Shown: positions 1 to 6,640 of the stretch, piece after piece
Layout: the number at the start of each line of letters is the position of its first letter
Position numbering within the stretch: the first letter of the stretch is position 1
From: a virus
Length of the DNA: 20,148 nucleotides
IMG/VR virus record: IMGVR_UViG_3300042392_000523
Span: 1 to 20,148 of that record
Direction: 5' to 3' (one strand)
The notes under the pieces: model-generated
The model's input: only the letters and a program-made list of their open reading frames with translations
The model's database searches: none
Told to the model about the DNA's origin: nothing
Program-made: the position numbers and the translations under genes

Positions 1-1
1 T

Positions 2-1231
2 CCGCGTATGTACAAGGGAGCGATTGAATCTTTGGTGCGTAGGATGATTCCTTTCACTGACTTGATTCAGTTGACTCACTTGAAGTTACAACAAGTAATC
101 GCTCGTACAGTACCTGATGGTGTATTCATTGATGCCGATGGTCTTAACGAAGTGGATCTTGGTACAGGAAACGCGTACAATCCAGAGGATGCTTTGAGAT
201 TGTACTTCCAAACAGGTAGTGTTATCGGTCGTAGTTACACCCAAGATGGGGACTTCAACAATGCAAGAGTGCCTATCACTCAGTTGACTTCCAACTCTGG
301 TGCTGCTAAAACGCAGATGCTAATCGCAAACTACAACCACTACATGGACATGATACGCACCGCTACAGGACTCAACGAGGCCCGTGACGGTAGTAACCCA
401 GACCCGAACTCATTGGTTGGCTTACAGAAGTTGGCTGCGCTTAATTCAAACACAGCAACTCGCCACATCTTAGAGGGTGGTCTATACATATTCAGATCAA
501 TCGCGGAAGCATTGACCTATCGTGTGGCTGACATCCTTGAGTACGCTGATTTCAAAGATGACTTCATCAGTCGTATCGGCAAGTACAATGTGTCTATCTT
601 AAACGAAATCAAGGACTTGTACATTTATGACTTTGGTATTTTCTTGGAGATAGCACCGGACGAAGAGGAGCGCGCTCAACTTGAAGCCAACATACAGATG
701 GCTTTATCTAAGGGTGACATAAATCTTGAGGATGCAATTGACATCCGCGAGATCAAGAACCTTAAGATGGCAAACCAATTGCTGAAGGTGAAGCGTGTCA
801 AGTTGCAAGAGCAGAAGGACAAGATGGCTATGATGCAGCAACAGATGACTGCACAGCAGAACATGGAGTTGCAACAGATGGCTTCACAGTCTGCCCTTCA
901 GAAGATTCAAGCAGAAAGCCAAGCCAAGATGCAGATCAAACAAGCCGAGGTGGCTTTCCAAATTGAGATGTTGAAGGCAGAGGCAGGTCTTAAGCAGCAG
1001 TTGATGGCCGAGGAGTTCAGATACAACATGACTCTTGCTGGCATGGACGAGCAGCAGATCTCTAGCAGAGAGAAATCTAAAGAAGACGCTAAGTCAAAGA
1101 GAATAAGCCAGCAGAACAGCGAGCAATCGAAACTAATTAATCAGCGCAAGAACGACTTGCCGCCAATCAACTTCGAGTCCACAGAGGATTCTCTTGATGG
1201 CTTTGATTTGTCAGTGTTCGAGCCTCGCTAA
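2..1231 (+). CDS. Portal protein, C-terminal part (5' truncated by window edge)
   Basis: The reading frame is open from the first bases of the window, so the ATG at 8 is probably an internal Met. The visible 409 codons look like the end of a phage portal protein, the dodecameric ring at the DNA-entry vertex. Counting from the Met at 8, residues 15-35 are a long helix of the crown/stem type. Residues 119-144 hold the Thr-Gly-Leu-Asn-Glu stretch followed by the Asn-Pro-Asp-Pro-Asn-Ser-Leu-Val-Gly loop that I associate with portals of crAss-like and related Bacteroidota phages. Residues 220-250 resemble the segment on which neighbouring subunits pack. Residues 260-350 are a Gln/Met/Lys-rich coiled coil, which could line the barrel inside the capsid. 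Position just upstream of a scaffold-like gene and the capsid gene fits. The assignment rests on remembered family motifs and gene order, not on a search. The subfamily is less certain than the role. Confidence 0.78.
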   Translation, partial: PRMYKGAIESLVRRMIPFTDLIQLTHLKLQQVIARTVPDGVFIDADGLNEVDLGTGNAYNPEDALRLYFQTGSVIGRSYTQDGDFNNARVPITQLTSNSGAAKTQMLIANYNHYMDMIRTATGLNEARDGSNPDPNSLVGLQKLAALNSNTATRHILEGGLYIFRSIAEALTYRVADILEYADFKDDFISRIGKYNVSILNEIKDLYIYDFGIFLEIAPDEEERAQLEANIQMALSKGDINLEDAIDIREIKNLKMANQLLKVKRVKLQEQKDKMAMMQQQMTAQQNMELQQMASQSALQKIQAESQAKMQIKQAEVAFQIEMLKAEAGLKQQLMAEEFRYNMTLAGMDEQQISSREKSKEDAKSKRISQQNSEQSKLINQRKNDLPPINFESTEDSLDGFDLSVFEPR

Positions 1232-1251
1232 ACGATATTGAAAAAAATATA

Positions 1252-1259
1252 TAAATTTG
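1252..1259 (+). promoter_or_regulatory. Bacteroidota-type -7 element (TAnnTTTG)
   Basis: TAAATTTG in the 49-base gap between portal and scaffold genes matches the Bacteroidota primary-sigma -7 consensus TAnnTTTG exactly. The start codon of the next gene is at 1281, so the implied leader would be about 15 bases. No TTG-type -33 element lies at the usual 19-21 base spacing; the nearest TTG (1238-1240) is too close. The surroundings are very A/T-rich, so chance is possible. It would allow separate expression of scaffold and capsid genes. Confidence 0.4.
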
Positions 1260-1280
1260 TAAAAATTAAATCTAATCAAA

Positions 1281-2366
1281 ATGGAAATCCAAGTAAGAGA
1301 AGTAAAGGCTATTGAGGCCAAAGGAGTACAGGAACTCGAGAGAGAGTTGCTAGAGAAACACGAAGAGCAAATCAACAATGTTGATCCCGCTCTAAGTCTA
1401 GAACCAGATCCCGAACCGGCTCCCGAACCGATACAGGTTGAACTTCAAGAGCAAGACGTTCTTTCTTATATTAGCAAACGCTACAACAAGCAAATCAATT
1501 CTTTTGATGATTTGGTGGCTGAACGTTCCGACGAGCAATTGCCCGCGGATGTATCAGCCTACTTGAATTACCGCAAGGAAACAGGCAGAGGCTTTGAAGA
1601 CTTCATCAAGTTGAAGGAAGACTTCGATACAATGGAGCCTGACAATGTCCTTCGCAGTTACCTCAAGGCCACACAGGATGGATTGGATGATGATGATATT
1701 GATGTCATGATGGAAGACTACTCATACAATGAGGACTTGGACGATGACTCAACTATCAGAAGAGCCAAACTATCCAAGAAAAAAATGGTTGCAGAAGCCA
1801 AACAGTACTTCAACTCTCAAAAAGAGAAATACAAAACGCCCCTTGAGTCAAGTACGGCGAACGTTTCTCCAGAAGAAAAAGAAGAATTGCAGGCTTACAA
1901 GCAATATATATCGCAGGCAAAAACTATGGATCAAGAAGCCGAGCGTAAGCGTGAGTGGTTTTCAAAGAAGACCGACGAGGTATTTAATAATGAGTTCAAA
2001 GGTTTTGAATTTAAGTTAGACGACCAAGTTTTACGATTTACACCGGGGGATGCTGCTGAATTGAAGAAAGCCCAACTAACACCAACGAACTTCATATCGA
2101 AGTACTTGGATAAGGATGGGATGATCAATGATGCAACAGGTTATCATAGAGCGCTAGCGGTAGCAATGAATCCCGAAAGGTTTGCCAAGTACTTTTATGA
2201 ACAAGGCAGATCAGCCGCGACTGATGATGTTACTCGCAGAATTAAGAACATTAATATGAGCGAGAGACAATCACCCCAGCCGATGGCGAGTGACGGGTTC
2301 CAGGTTAAAGTGGTTGATCCTGATGCCGGCAAAGGCTTAAAAATCCGAAGTATCAAAAAAATCTAA
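1281..2366 (+). CDS. Scaffold-like acidic protein between portal and capsid genes
   Basis: The protein has 361 residues and lies between portal and major capsid genes, the usual place for a capsid scaffold. The sequence has a scaffold-like composition. The N-terminal 60 residues are charged and helical, with a Pro/Glu/Asp repeat at 41-51. Residues 57-135 form a helical region with several aromatic residues. Residues 134-157 are extremely acidic, with Asp runs. Residues 160-232 are a Lys/Glu-rich coiled coil. Residues 235-330 look like a compact helical domain. The last ten residues are basic (Gly-Leu-Lys-Ile-Arg-Ser-Ile-Lys-Lys-Ile), as in scaffolds whose C-terminus binds the capsid protein. 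The ATG follows an A-rich leader with no Shine-Dalgarno sequence. No protease signature is visible, so if this is a scaffold its removal would need a protease elsewhere or exit of the intact protein. I do not see a family-specific motif; an internal head protein is the alternative. Confidence 0.6.
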   Translation: MEIQVREVKAIEAKGVQELERELLEKHEEQINNVDPALSLEPDPEPAPEPIQVELQEQDVLSYISKRYNKQINSFDDLVAERSDEQLPADVSAYLNYRKETGRGFEDFIKLKEDFDTMEPDNVLRSYLKATQDGLDDDDIDVMMEDYSYNEDLDDDSTIRRAKLSKKKMVAEAKQYFNSQKEKYKTPLESSTANVSPEEKEELQAYKQYISQAKTMDQEAERKREWFSKKTDEVFNNEFKGFEFKLDDQVLRFTPGDAAELKKAQLTPTNFISKYLDKDGMINDATGYHRALAVAMNPERFAKYFYEQGRSAATDDVTRRIKNINMSERQSPQPMASDGFQVKVVDPDAGKGLKIRSIKKI

Positions 2367-2391
2367 AAACTAAAAACTAAACTAAACTACA
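2367..2391 (+). promoter_or_regulatory. A-rich ACTAAA-repeat leader of the capsid gene
   Basis: The 25 bases before the capsid ATG contain four ACTA units spaced by A runs and contain no purine-rich Shine-Dalgarno sequence. Bacteroidota ribosomes favour A-rich, unstructured upstream regions, so this could be a strong translation-initiation region for the most abundant virion protein. There is no TAnnTTTG element here, so transcription presumably comes from upstream. The role is inferred from position and composition. Confidence 0.35.
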
Positions 2392-3852
2392 ATGGCAGTT
2401 TTATCCACCCCGACCTTTCAGCTGCAGCCGAGTGCGCAGCAGGTCCCCCTATCTACTAACTACATTACCGACTTCAACTTCTTGAACCAGTATCTTCCTG
2501 ATACTTACGAGAAAGAATTTGAGCGTTACGGTAATCGTACTATCTCTTCTTTCTTGCGTATGGTTGGCGCCGAAATGCCATCAAACTCAGATATGATCAA
2601 ATGGGCTGAACAAGGCCGTTTGCACATCAAGTACATTAACTGTACTACAACTGTTTTGACTACAGCCGATACTGCAACTTTCACTATCAATGACGTATTG
2701 GTTCCTAACCGTGCTGCTATTGGTTTGACTGCTGGTACTATCGCTTTGCGTATTGGACAAACTGTTGTAATCACTCCTAACGTTGCTGGTCCTACTCAGA
2801 ACAAAGGTATCATTACCGGTACAAACCCAACCGCCGGTACTATCGATGTTGCCTTCTACGAAGCAGCCGGTATGACCAACGCCTTGGCTACTAACACTTT
2901 CACTATCTTCATCTACGGTTCTGAATTCAAAAAAGGAACTAACGGAATGCAAGGTTCTTTGGAAGCAGAAGATGAAATCTTCGACAACAGCCCTATCATC
3001 ATTAAGGACAAGTATGCTGTATCTGGTTCTGACATGGCTCAGATCGGATGGATTGAAGTTACTACTGAAAACGGAGCATCTGGTTTCTTGTGGTACTTGA
3101 AGTCTGAGCACGAGACTCGTTTGCGTTTCGAAGATTACTTGGAGACCGCTATGATTGAAGCAGTTCCTGCCGTTAGCGGATCAGGTGCTGTTGCTGCTGG
3201 TTTCAAAGGTTCTGAAGGTGTGTTCTATGTTGTGAACGACCGTGGAAACGTTTGGGGCGGTGGTAACCCAACCACTTTGGCTGACTTCGATTCTATCGTT
3301 TCTCGTTTGGACAAACAGGGATCTATCGAAGAGAACGTAATCTTCGTAAATCGTGATTTCAGTTTCGACATCGACGATATGTTGGCTACCTTGAATGGTT
3401 ACAATGGATCAGGTGCTTCTAACGCTGCCTCTTTCGGTTTGTTTGAGAACGACGTGAACATGGCATTGAACCTTGGGTTCAGCGGATTCCGTCGTGGTTA
3501 TGACTTCTACAAGACAGATTGGAAATACCTAAACGATCCTACAATGCGTGGTGGTTTGACTTCATCTACTACAGGTGCAAGTACTGCAAACGTTATCACT
3601 GGTTTGTTGGTTCCTGCTGGTTCTACAACTGTTTACGATCAGGTATTAGGTAAGAACGCCAAGCGTCCTTTCTTGCACGTTCGCTACAGAGCAACTGCTA
3701 CAGAGGATCGTCGTTATAAGACTTGGATCACAGGTTCTGCCGGTGGTGCTGCTACTAGCGACTTGGATGCTATGGAAGTTAACTTCTTGTCTGAGCGTTG
3801 TGTATGTACCTTGGGTGCTAACAACTTCGTATTGTTCCGTTACGGTGCTTAA
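2392..3852 (+). CDS. Major capsid protein
   Basis: This 486-residue protein forms the capsid shell. The N-terminus (residues 1-80) reads like the major capsid proteins of crAss-like and uncultured Bacteroidota phages that I recall: a Gln/Pro/Ser-rich arm, then Asn-Gln-Tyr-Leu-Pro-Asp (32-37), Glu-Arg-Tyr-Gly-Asn-Arg-Thr (44-50) and Phe-Leu-Arg-Met-Val-Gly-Ala-Glu-Met-Pro (54-63). Residues 84-180 are rich in Thr/Val/Gly and predicted beta, consistent with an insertion domain on a HK97-type fold. Residues 190-240 would carry the spine helix region, and the C-terminus (450-486) is a beta-rich axial-type end. Codon choice is extreme: of 21 Arg codons 19 are CGT, one CGC and one AGA, whereas neighbours use AGA/AGG freely. 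That fits very high expression. The gene is followed by a strong intrinsic terminator 37 bases after the stop codon. No pro-domain or protease is visible here. Confidence 0.87.
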   Translation: MAVLSTPTFQLQPSAQQVPLSTNYITDFNFLNQYLPDTYEKEFERYGNRTISSFLRMVGAEMPSNSDMIKWAEQGRLHIKYINCTTTVLTTADTATFTINDVLVPNRAAIGLTAGTIALRIGQTVVITPNVAGPTQNKGIITGTNPTAGTIDVAFYEAAGMTNALATNTFTIFIYGSEFKKGTNGMQGSLEAEDEIFDNSPIIIKDKYAVSGSDMAQIGWIEVTTENGASGFLWYLKSEHETRLRFEDYLETAMIEAVPAVSGSGAVAAGFKGSEGVFYVVNDRGNVWGGGNPTTLADFDSIVSRLDKQGSIEENVIFVNRDFSFDIDDMLATLNGYNGSGASNAASFGLFENDVNMALNLGFSGFRRGYDFYKTDWKYLNDPTMRGGLTSSTTGASTANVITGLLVPAGSTTVYDQVLGKNAKRPFLHVRYRATATEDRRYKTWITGSAGGAATSDLDAMEVNFLSERCVCTLGANNFVLFRYGA

Positions 3853-3888
3853 TCACTAACGAAATAAAAAAGTTGATTCATTTAATCT

Positions 3889-3919
3889 GGAGAGTGCTGG
3901 TAACGGCGCTCTCCTTTTT
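3889..3919 (+). terminator. Intrinsic terminator after the capsid gene
   Basis: A nine-base-pair stem (3889-3897 with 3906-3914, one T-G wobble) encloses an eight-base loop and is followed by five T residues (3915-3919). It ends the portal/scaffold/capsid transcription unit. The T run is short, and no -7 element follows before the next gene, so partial read-through probably feeds the gene at 3950. Confidence 0.82.
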
Positions 3920-3949
3920 AAAAAGTAAAAAATCATATCAAATTATATC

Positions 3950-4699
3950 ATGAAAAAACACGCAACACCCGTAGACAAAGTCTACAAACTAATTCACTCA
4001 TCTCCCCTTTCATTTACTATTCCTTCAAGGAGTACTAGGAGATTCCCATTATTGTGGTTTGATGAAGACCAAAATACTAACCGCCCATTGAGGTATGCGA
4101 TAAACCAAAAGAGCCCATTCGAGGATGAGCAAGATGGTAATCCACTCATTGAGCCTGTGATATTCGAAGATGGTATGCTTCGTGTTCCAAAGAACAACCC
4201 AGTCCTTCAGCAGTTTTTGTATTATCATCCGATGATGAACACCGTATTTGCGGAAGTAAACCACGAGAAAGATGCTCAAGCGGAAGTACAATTCTTGAAT
4301 GAAGAAGTGGATGCTTTGATTGAAGCACGTTCATTAACCATCGATCAATTGGAAAATGTATCTCGAGTTTTGTTTGGCAAAGACCCATCGGTCGTGAGTA
4401 CTGCCGAATTGAAAAGAGATGTATTGATTTACGCCAAGCAGGATCCAAGAGGATTCTTGAACTTGATCAATGATCCGATGTTGAAACTAGAATCTAATGT
4501 ACGTAAGTACTTTGACGGAAAAGTTTTGGCATTCAGAAACGGAAACAAGGAAGTTTGGTTTAACACTCCTTCAAGCAAGAAGAAGATGATCAACATTCCT
4601 TTCGGATCAGATCCCTACGTTGAGGTTACTTTGTACCTACAGACCGACGAAGGTATTGATGCATTGAAACTTCTAGACAAGAGTCTAGAGATGATCTAA
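3950..4699 (+). CDS. Conserved phage protein of unknown function, next to capsid gene
   Basis: This 249-residue soluble protein has no signal peptide or membrane segment. Residues 18-80 form the most distinctive part: a Pro-Ser-Arg-x-Thr-Arg-Arg motif (25-31), then Arg-Pro-Leu-Arg-Tyr-Ala (45-50), a Ser-Pro-Phe-Glu-Asp-Glu-Gln-Asp motif (55-62) and an Ile-Phe-Glu-Asp-Gly motif (71-75). I associate this block with a protein family that recurs near capsid genes of Bacteroidota phages, but I cannot attach a proven function. Residues 105-190 are mostly helical and charged; residues 190-249 contain several short strands. Its place directly after the capsid gene suggests a head accessory or head-completion role (inference). 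Intrinsic terminators lie on both sides, so it is expressed as its own unit or by read-through from the capsid gene. That could set its level below that of the shell protein. A DNA- or scaffold-associated regulatory protein is the alternative. Confidence 0.7.
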   Translation: MKKHATPVDKVYKLIHSSPLSFTIPSRSTRRFPLLWFDEDQNTNRPLRYAINQKSPFEDEQDGNPLIEPVIFEDGMLRVPKNNPVLQQFLYYHPMMNTVFAEVNHEKDAQAEVQFLNEEVDALIEARSLTIDQLENVSRVLFGKDPSVVSTAELKRDVLIYAKQDPRGFLNLINDPMLKLESNVRKYFDGKVLAFRNGNKEVWFNTPSSKKKMINIPFGSDPYVEVTLYLQTDEGIDALKLLDKSLEMI

Positions 4700-4721
4700 T
4701 AAACTTTATTTCTTATCAATC

Positions 4722-4751
4722 AGAGGGGGCAAACGCTCCCTCTTTTTTTTT
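4722..4751 (+). terminator. Intrinsic terminator before the connector/tail block
   Basis: A nine-base-pair GC-rich stem (4722-4730 with 4735-4743, one G-T wobble) has a four-base AAAC loop and runs into nine T residues (4743-4751). It is a canonical Rho-independent terminator and separates the capsid-side genes from the tail genes. A TAnnTTTG promoter element begins three bases after the T tract. Confidence 0.9.
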
Positions 4752-4754
4752 GTT

Positions 4755-4762
4755 TATCTTTG
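4755..4762 (+). promoter_or_regulatory. Bacteroidota-type -7 element before the connector/tail genes
   Basis: TATCTTTG matches TAnnTTTG exactly and sits between a strong terminator and the next start codon (ATG at 4777). The predicted transcript would have a leader of roughly 8-10 bases. The identical octamer occurs at 13459-13466 in another intergenic gap. No obvious -33 TTG element lies at standard spacing, because that position is occupied by the terminator stem. The location after a terminator is the strongest support. Confidence 0.55.
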
Positions 4763-4776
4763 CTTTAAACAATAAC

Positions 4777-5712
4777 ATGATTAATGAAGTAAGAAATACC
4801 GTGTTGTCCATATTGAATAAGAACAATTACGGATATATATCTCCATCAGACTTCAACTTGTTTGCTAGTCAAGCGCAGATGGAATTGTACGAAGAGATGT
4901 TTTCTGCCTACAATAAGATCATCATAATGGAGAACAGGCGCGAGTCTGGTACTGACTATGCGGACTTAAAAAGAACTTACGAAGAAGCGATGGAACTTTT
5001 TATTTCCAACAACCCTCTTCAGAACTTTGCAGGTAGCGTGTTTTTGCTACCAAGTTCAGCAACTACTGGCGACGAGTACTATATGATAGTAAAGATTATA
5101 TGCTATCCAACGGTGCTAGATAGTGGAGCCAATACCTCTGTGGTATCCTTTCAGTTGGTTGATAGTGGTGCTACTTTTACGACAGCAGGAATTGTTGCCG
5201 GAGACGTGGTAGTTAATACCACCACAAATACAGTGGCCAATGTAGTATTGGTTTCTAGCAACACGGTTTTATTATTAGACAATAACATATTCACCACAAC
5301 CCCTGCTAACTTCTTGGTATTAAAAGCCAGCGCAGCGGTGGAGGCAGAGAAGTTGACGCAATCAAAATCAACATTATTGAACACGTCAATGCTCACAGCC
5401 CCATCAACTTTATTCCCTGCATACACACAGCAGGCCAATGTAATGACAATTACACCTGTGAGTTATAAGGTTCCGGGCCAAGTGATTGCCAACTACTTCA
5501 GATACCCATTCGTTCCAAAGTGGACATACATTAGTTTGGCAGGTGGTGAGCCTGTATTCGATCAGACGCAACCCGACTACCAAGATTTTGAATTGTCTCC
5601 AGACTATGAGTACAAGTTGGCTACCAAGATATTGGAATACGCCGGTATGTCTATCAGAGAGACTGAGGTGGTTCAATTCGGAATGACACAACAAGCCCAA
5701 CAACAACCATAA
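4777..5712 (+). CDS. Head-to-tail connector-type structural protein with beta insertion
   Basis: The ATG at 4777 is the preferred start (311 residues). A TTG nine codons upstream is in frame but lies in the terminator T tract and before the predicted transcript start. Residues 1-90 are helical, opening with a short helix, a Tyr-Gly-Tyr-Ile-Ser-Pro motif (18-23) and a long amphipathic helix with Gln-Met-Glu-Leu-Tyr-Glu-Glu. Residues 122-184 are a Thr/Val/Asn-rich segment of short strands that looks like an inserted domain. Residues 205-260 are beta-rich. The last 42 residues contain Phe-Glu-Leu-Ser-Pro-Asp followed by a helix with Ile-Leu-Glu-Tyr-Ala-Gly-Met-Ser-Ile-Arg-Glu, an ending I recall from virion proteins of crAss-like phages. 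With the next gene it occupies the place of the portal-adaptor or collar proteins, so a connector role is likely. The exact ring it forms is unknown. Stop and next start are separated by three bases. Confidence 0.68.
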   Translation: MINEVRNTVLSILNKNNYGYISPSDFNLFASQAQMELYEEMFSAYNKIIIMENRRESGTDYADLKRTYEEAMELFISNNPLQNFAGSVFLLPSSATTGDEYYMIVKIICYPTVLDSGANTSVVSFQLVDSGATFTTAGIVAGDVVVNTTTNTVANVVLVSSNTVLLLDNNIFTTTPANFLVLKASAAVEAEKLTQSKSTLLNTSMLTAPSTLFPAYTQQANVMTITPVSYKVPGQVIANYFRYPFVPKWTYISLAGGEPVFDQTQPDYQDFELSPDYEYKLATKILEYAGMSIRETEVVQFGMTQQAQQQP

Positions 5713-5715
5713 ACC

Positions 5716-6639
5716 ATGGCTTATATATCCCAATATCAATACTACGAAAACAATGGTAACGCTCCAGAGAATGAGAACTGGGGCTCATACCAATATGTAA
5801 GTCTACAAGATATCGTCAAGAACTTTCAGTTGATGTATGCTGGTAACCACTCGCTAGTCAATAACGAGGAGCGGTACCGGATACTATTCCACGCAAAGAG
5901 GGCTGTCCAAGAGTTGAACTACGATGCATTCAAGGAGATTAAAGTCCTTGAACTTACCGTTGGTAGTAACTTGAGATACATTCTCCCTAGCGATTTCGTC
6001 AATTGGGTACGCATTTCTTTGTTCAGAGATGGTCTATTGAGACCAATGACAGAGAACGTTCAGATACTTTCTTCTAGCGCTTACTTGCAAGATAGCAAAG
6101 CCAACATCCTATTCGATCAGAACGGGAATATCTTACAACCACAGAACTCTCAGATAGACATGGAGCGATTGAAGGGAACCAAAAGAAACATCTACTTGAA
6201 TCCGGGCGGAATGTTTGATGGGCAAGAGGGTTGGAACATCGATGGCAATTGGTATTTTGACTATGGCATTGGCGCGCGCTTTGGATTAGAAACAGAGGTA
6301 GCGAACTTCAATCCAACATTCGCCATCGACAAGAAGGCAGGTGTAATCAACTTCAACTCTGACATGTCAGACCAACAATGTATCGTTGAGTATGTATCAG
6401 ATGGTATGGAGAACGGAGACGATTCTTTGATAACTGTTAATAAGTTGTTTGAAAAATATGTGTATGCCTATATTCAGTACGAGATACTCAGTTCTAAGTT
6501 GGGCGTACAAGAGTACGTTGTGGCTAGAGCAAGAAAAGAAAAGTCTGCATTACTTAGAAACGCAAAAATAAGATTGAGCAACATTCATCCCGGCAGACTA
6601 TTGATGAGTCTTCGTGGCATGGACAAGTGGATAAAGTAA
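5716..6639 (+). CDS. Tail-tubular/adaptor-like connector protein (T7 gp11 / P22 gp4 type role)
   Basis: This 307-residue protein resembles the adaptor or 'tail tubular A' class that binds under the portal in podovirus-type phages. Residues 29-45 form a helix, followed by Phe-His-Ala-Lys-Arg-Ala-Val-Gln-Glu-Leu (58-67), then Tyr-Asp-Ala-Phe-Lys-Glu-Ile-Lys (69-76), and the Leu-Pro-Ser-Asp-Phe-Val-Asn-Trp-Val-Arg motif (90-99). This combination recurs in connector proteins of crAss-like and marine Bacteroidota phages. Residues 100-230 are beta-rich and probably the part exposed on the outside. Residues 235-307 return to helix with a basic tail. It starts three bases after the upstream connector gene ends and stops one base before the large tail gene. 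The three are therefore surely co-transcribed. Role from motif memory and order; a different ring position in the collar is possible. Confidence 0.75.
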   Translation: MAYISQYQYYENNGNAPENENWGSYQYVSLQDIVKNFQLMYAGNHSLVNNEERYRILFHAKRAVQELNYDAFKEIKVLELTVGSNLRYILPSDFVNWVRISLFRDGLLRPMTENVQILSSSAYLQDSKANILFDQNGNILQPQNSQIDMERLKGTKRNIYLNPGGMFDGQEGWNIDGNWYFDYGIGARFGLETEVANFNPTFAIDKKAGVINFNSDMSDQQCIVEYVSDGMENGDDSLITVNKLFEKYVYAYIQYEILSSKLGVQEYVVARARKEKSALLRNAKIRLSNIHPGRLLMSLRGMDKWIK

Positions 6640-6640
6640 C

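Noticed and set aside
8-10. ATG at position 8 as the true start of the first gene
   Set aside because: The frame is open upstream to the window edge and the visible protein lacks the N-terminal half of a portal, so this is an internal Met.
1238-1259. TTG at 1238 as the -33 partner of the -7 element at 1252
   Set aside because: Only 11 bases separate them, far below the usual 19-21.
1729-2019. 96-codon plus-strand frame inside the scaffold-like gene
   Set aside because: Basic, Arg/Lys/Thr-rich out-of-frame reading of an acidic coding region, with no independent start signal.
2587-3111. 174-codon open frame on the minus strand inside the capsid gene
   Set aside because: It lies wholly within the capsid gene, has no phage-like motif, and arises from the strong codon bias (few codons whose complement is a stop). 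Ser/Asn/Val-rich nonsense composition.
4750-4776. TTG start nine codons upstream of the connector gene
   Set aside because: It falls in the T tract of a terminator and before the predicted transcript start; the ATG at 4777 has an A-rich leader and begins a sensible helix.
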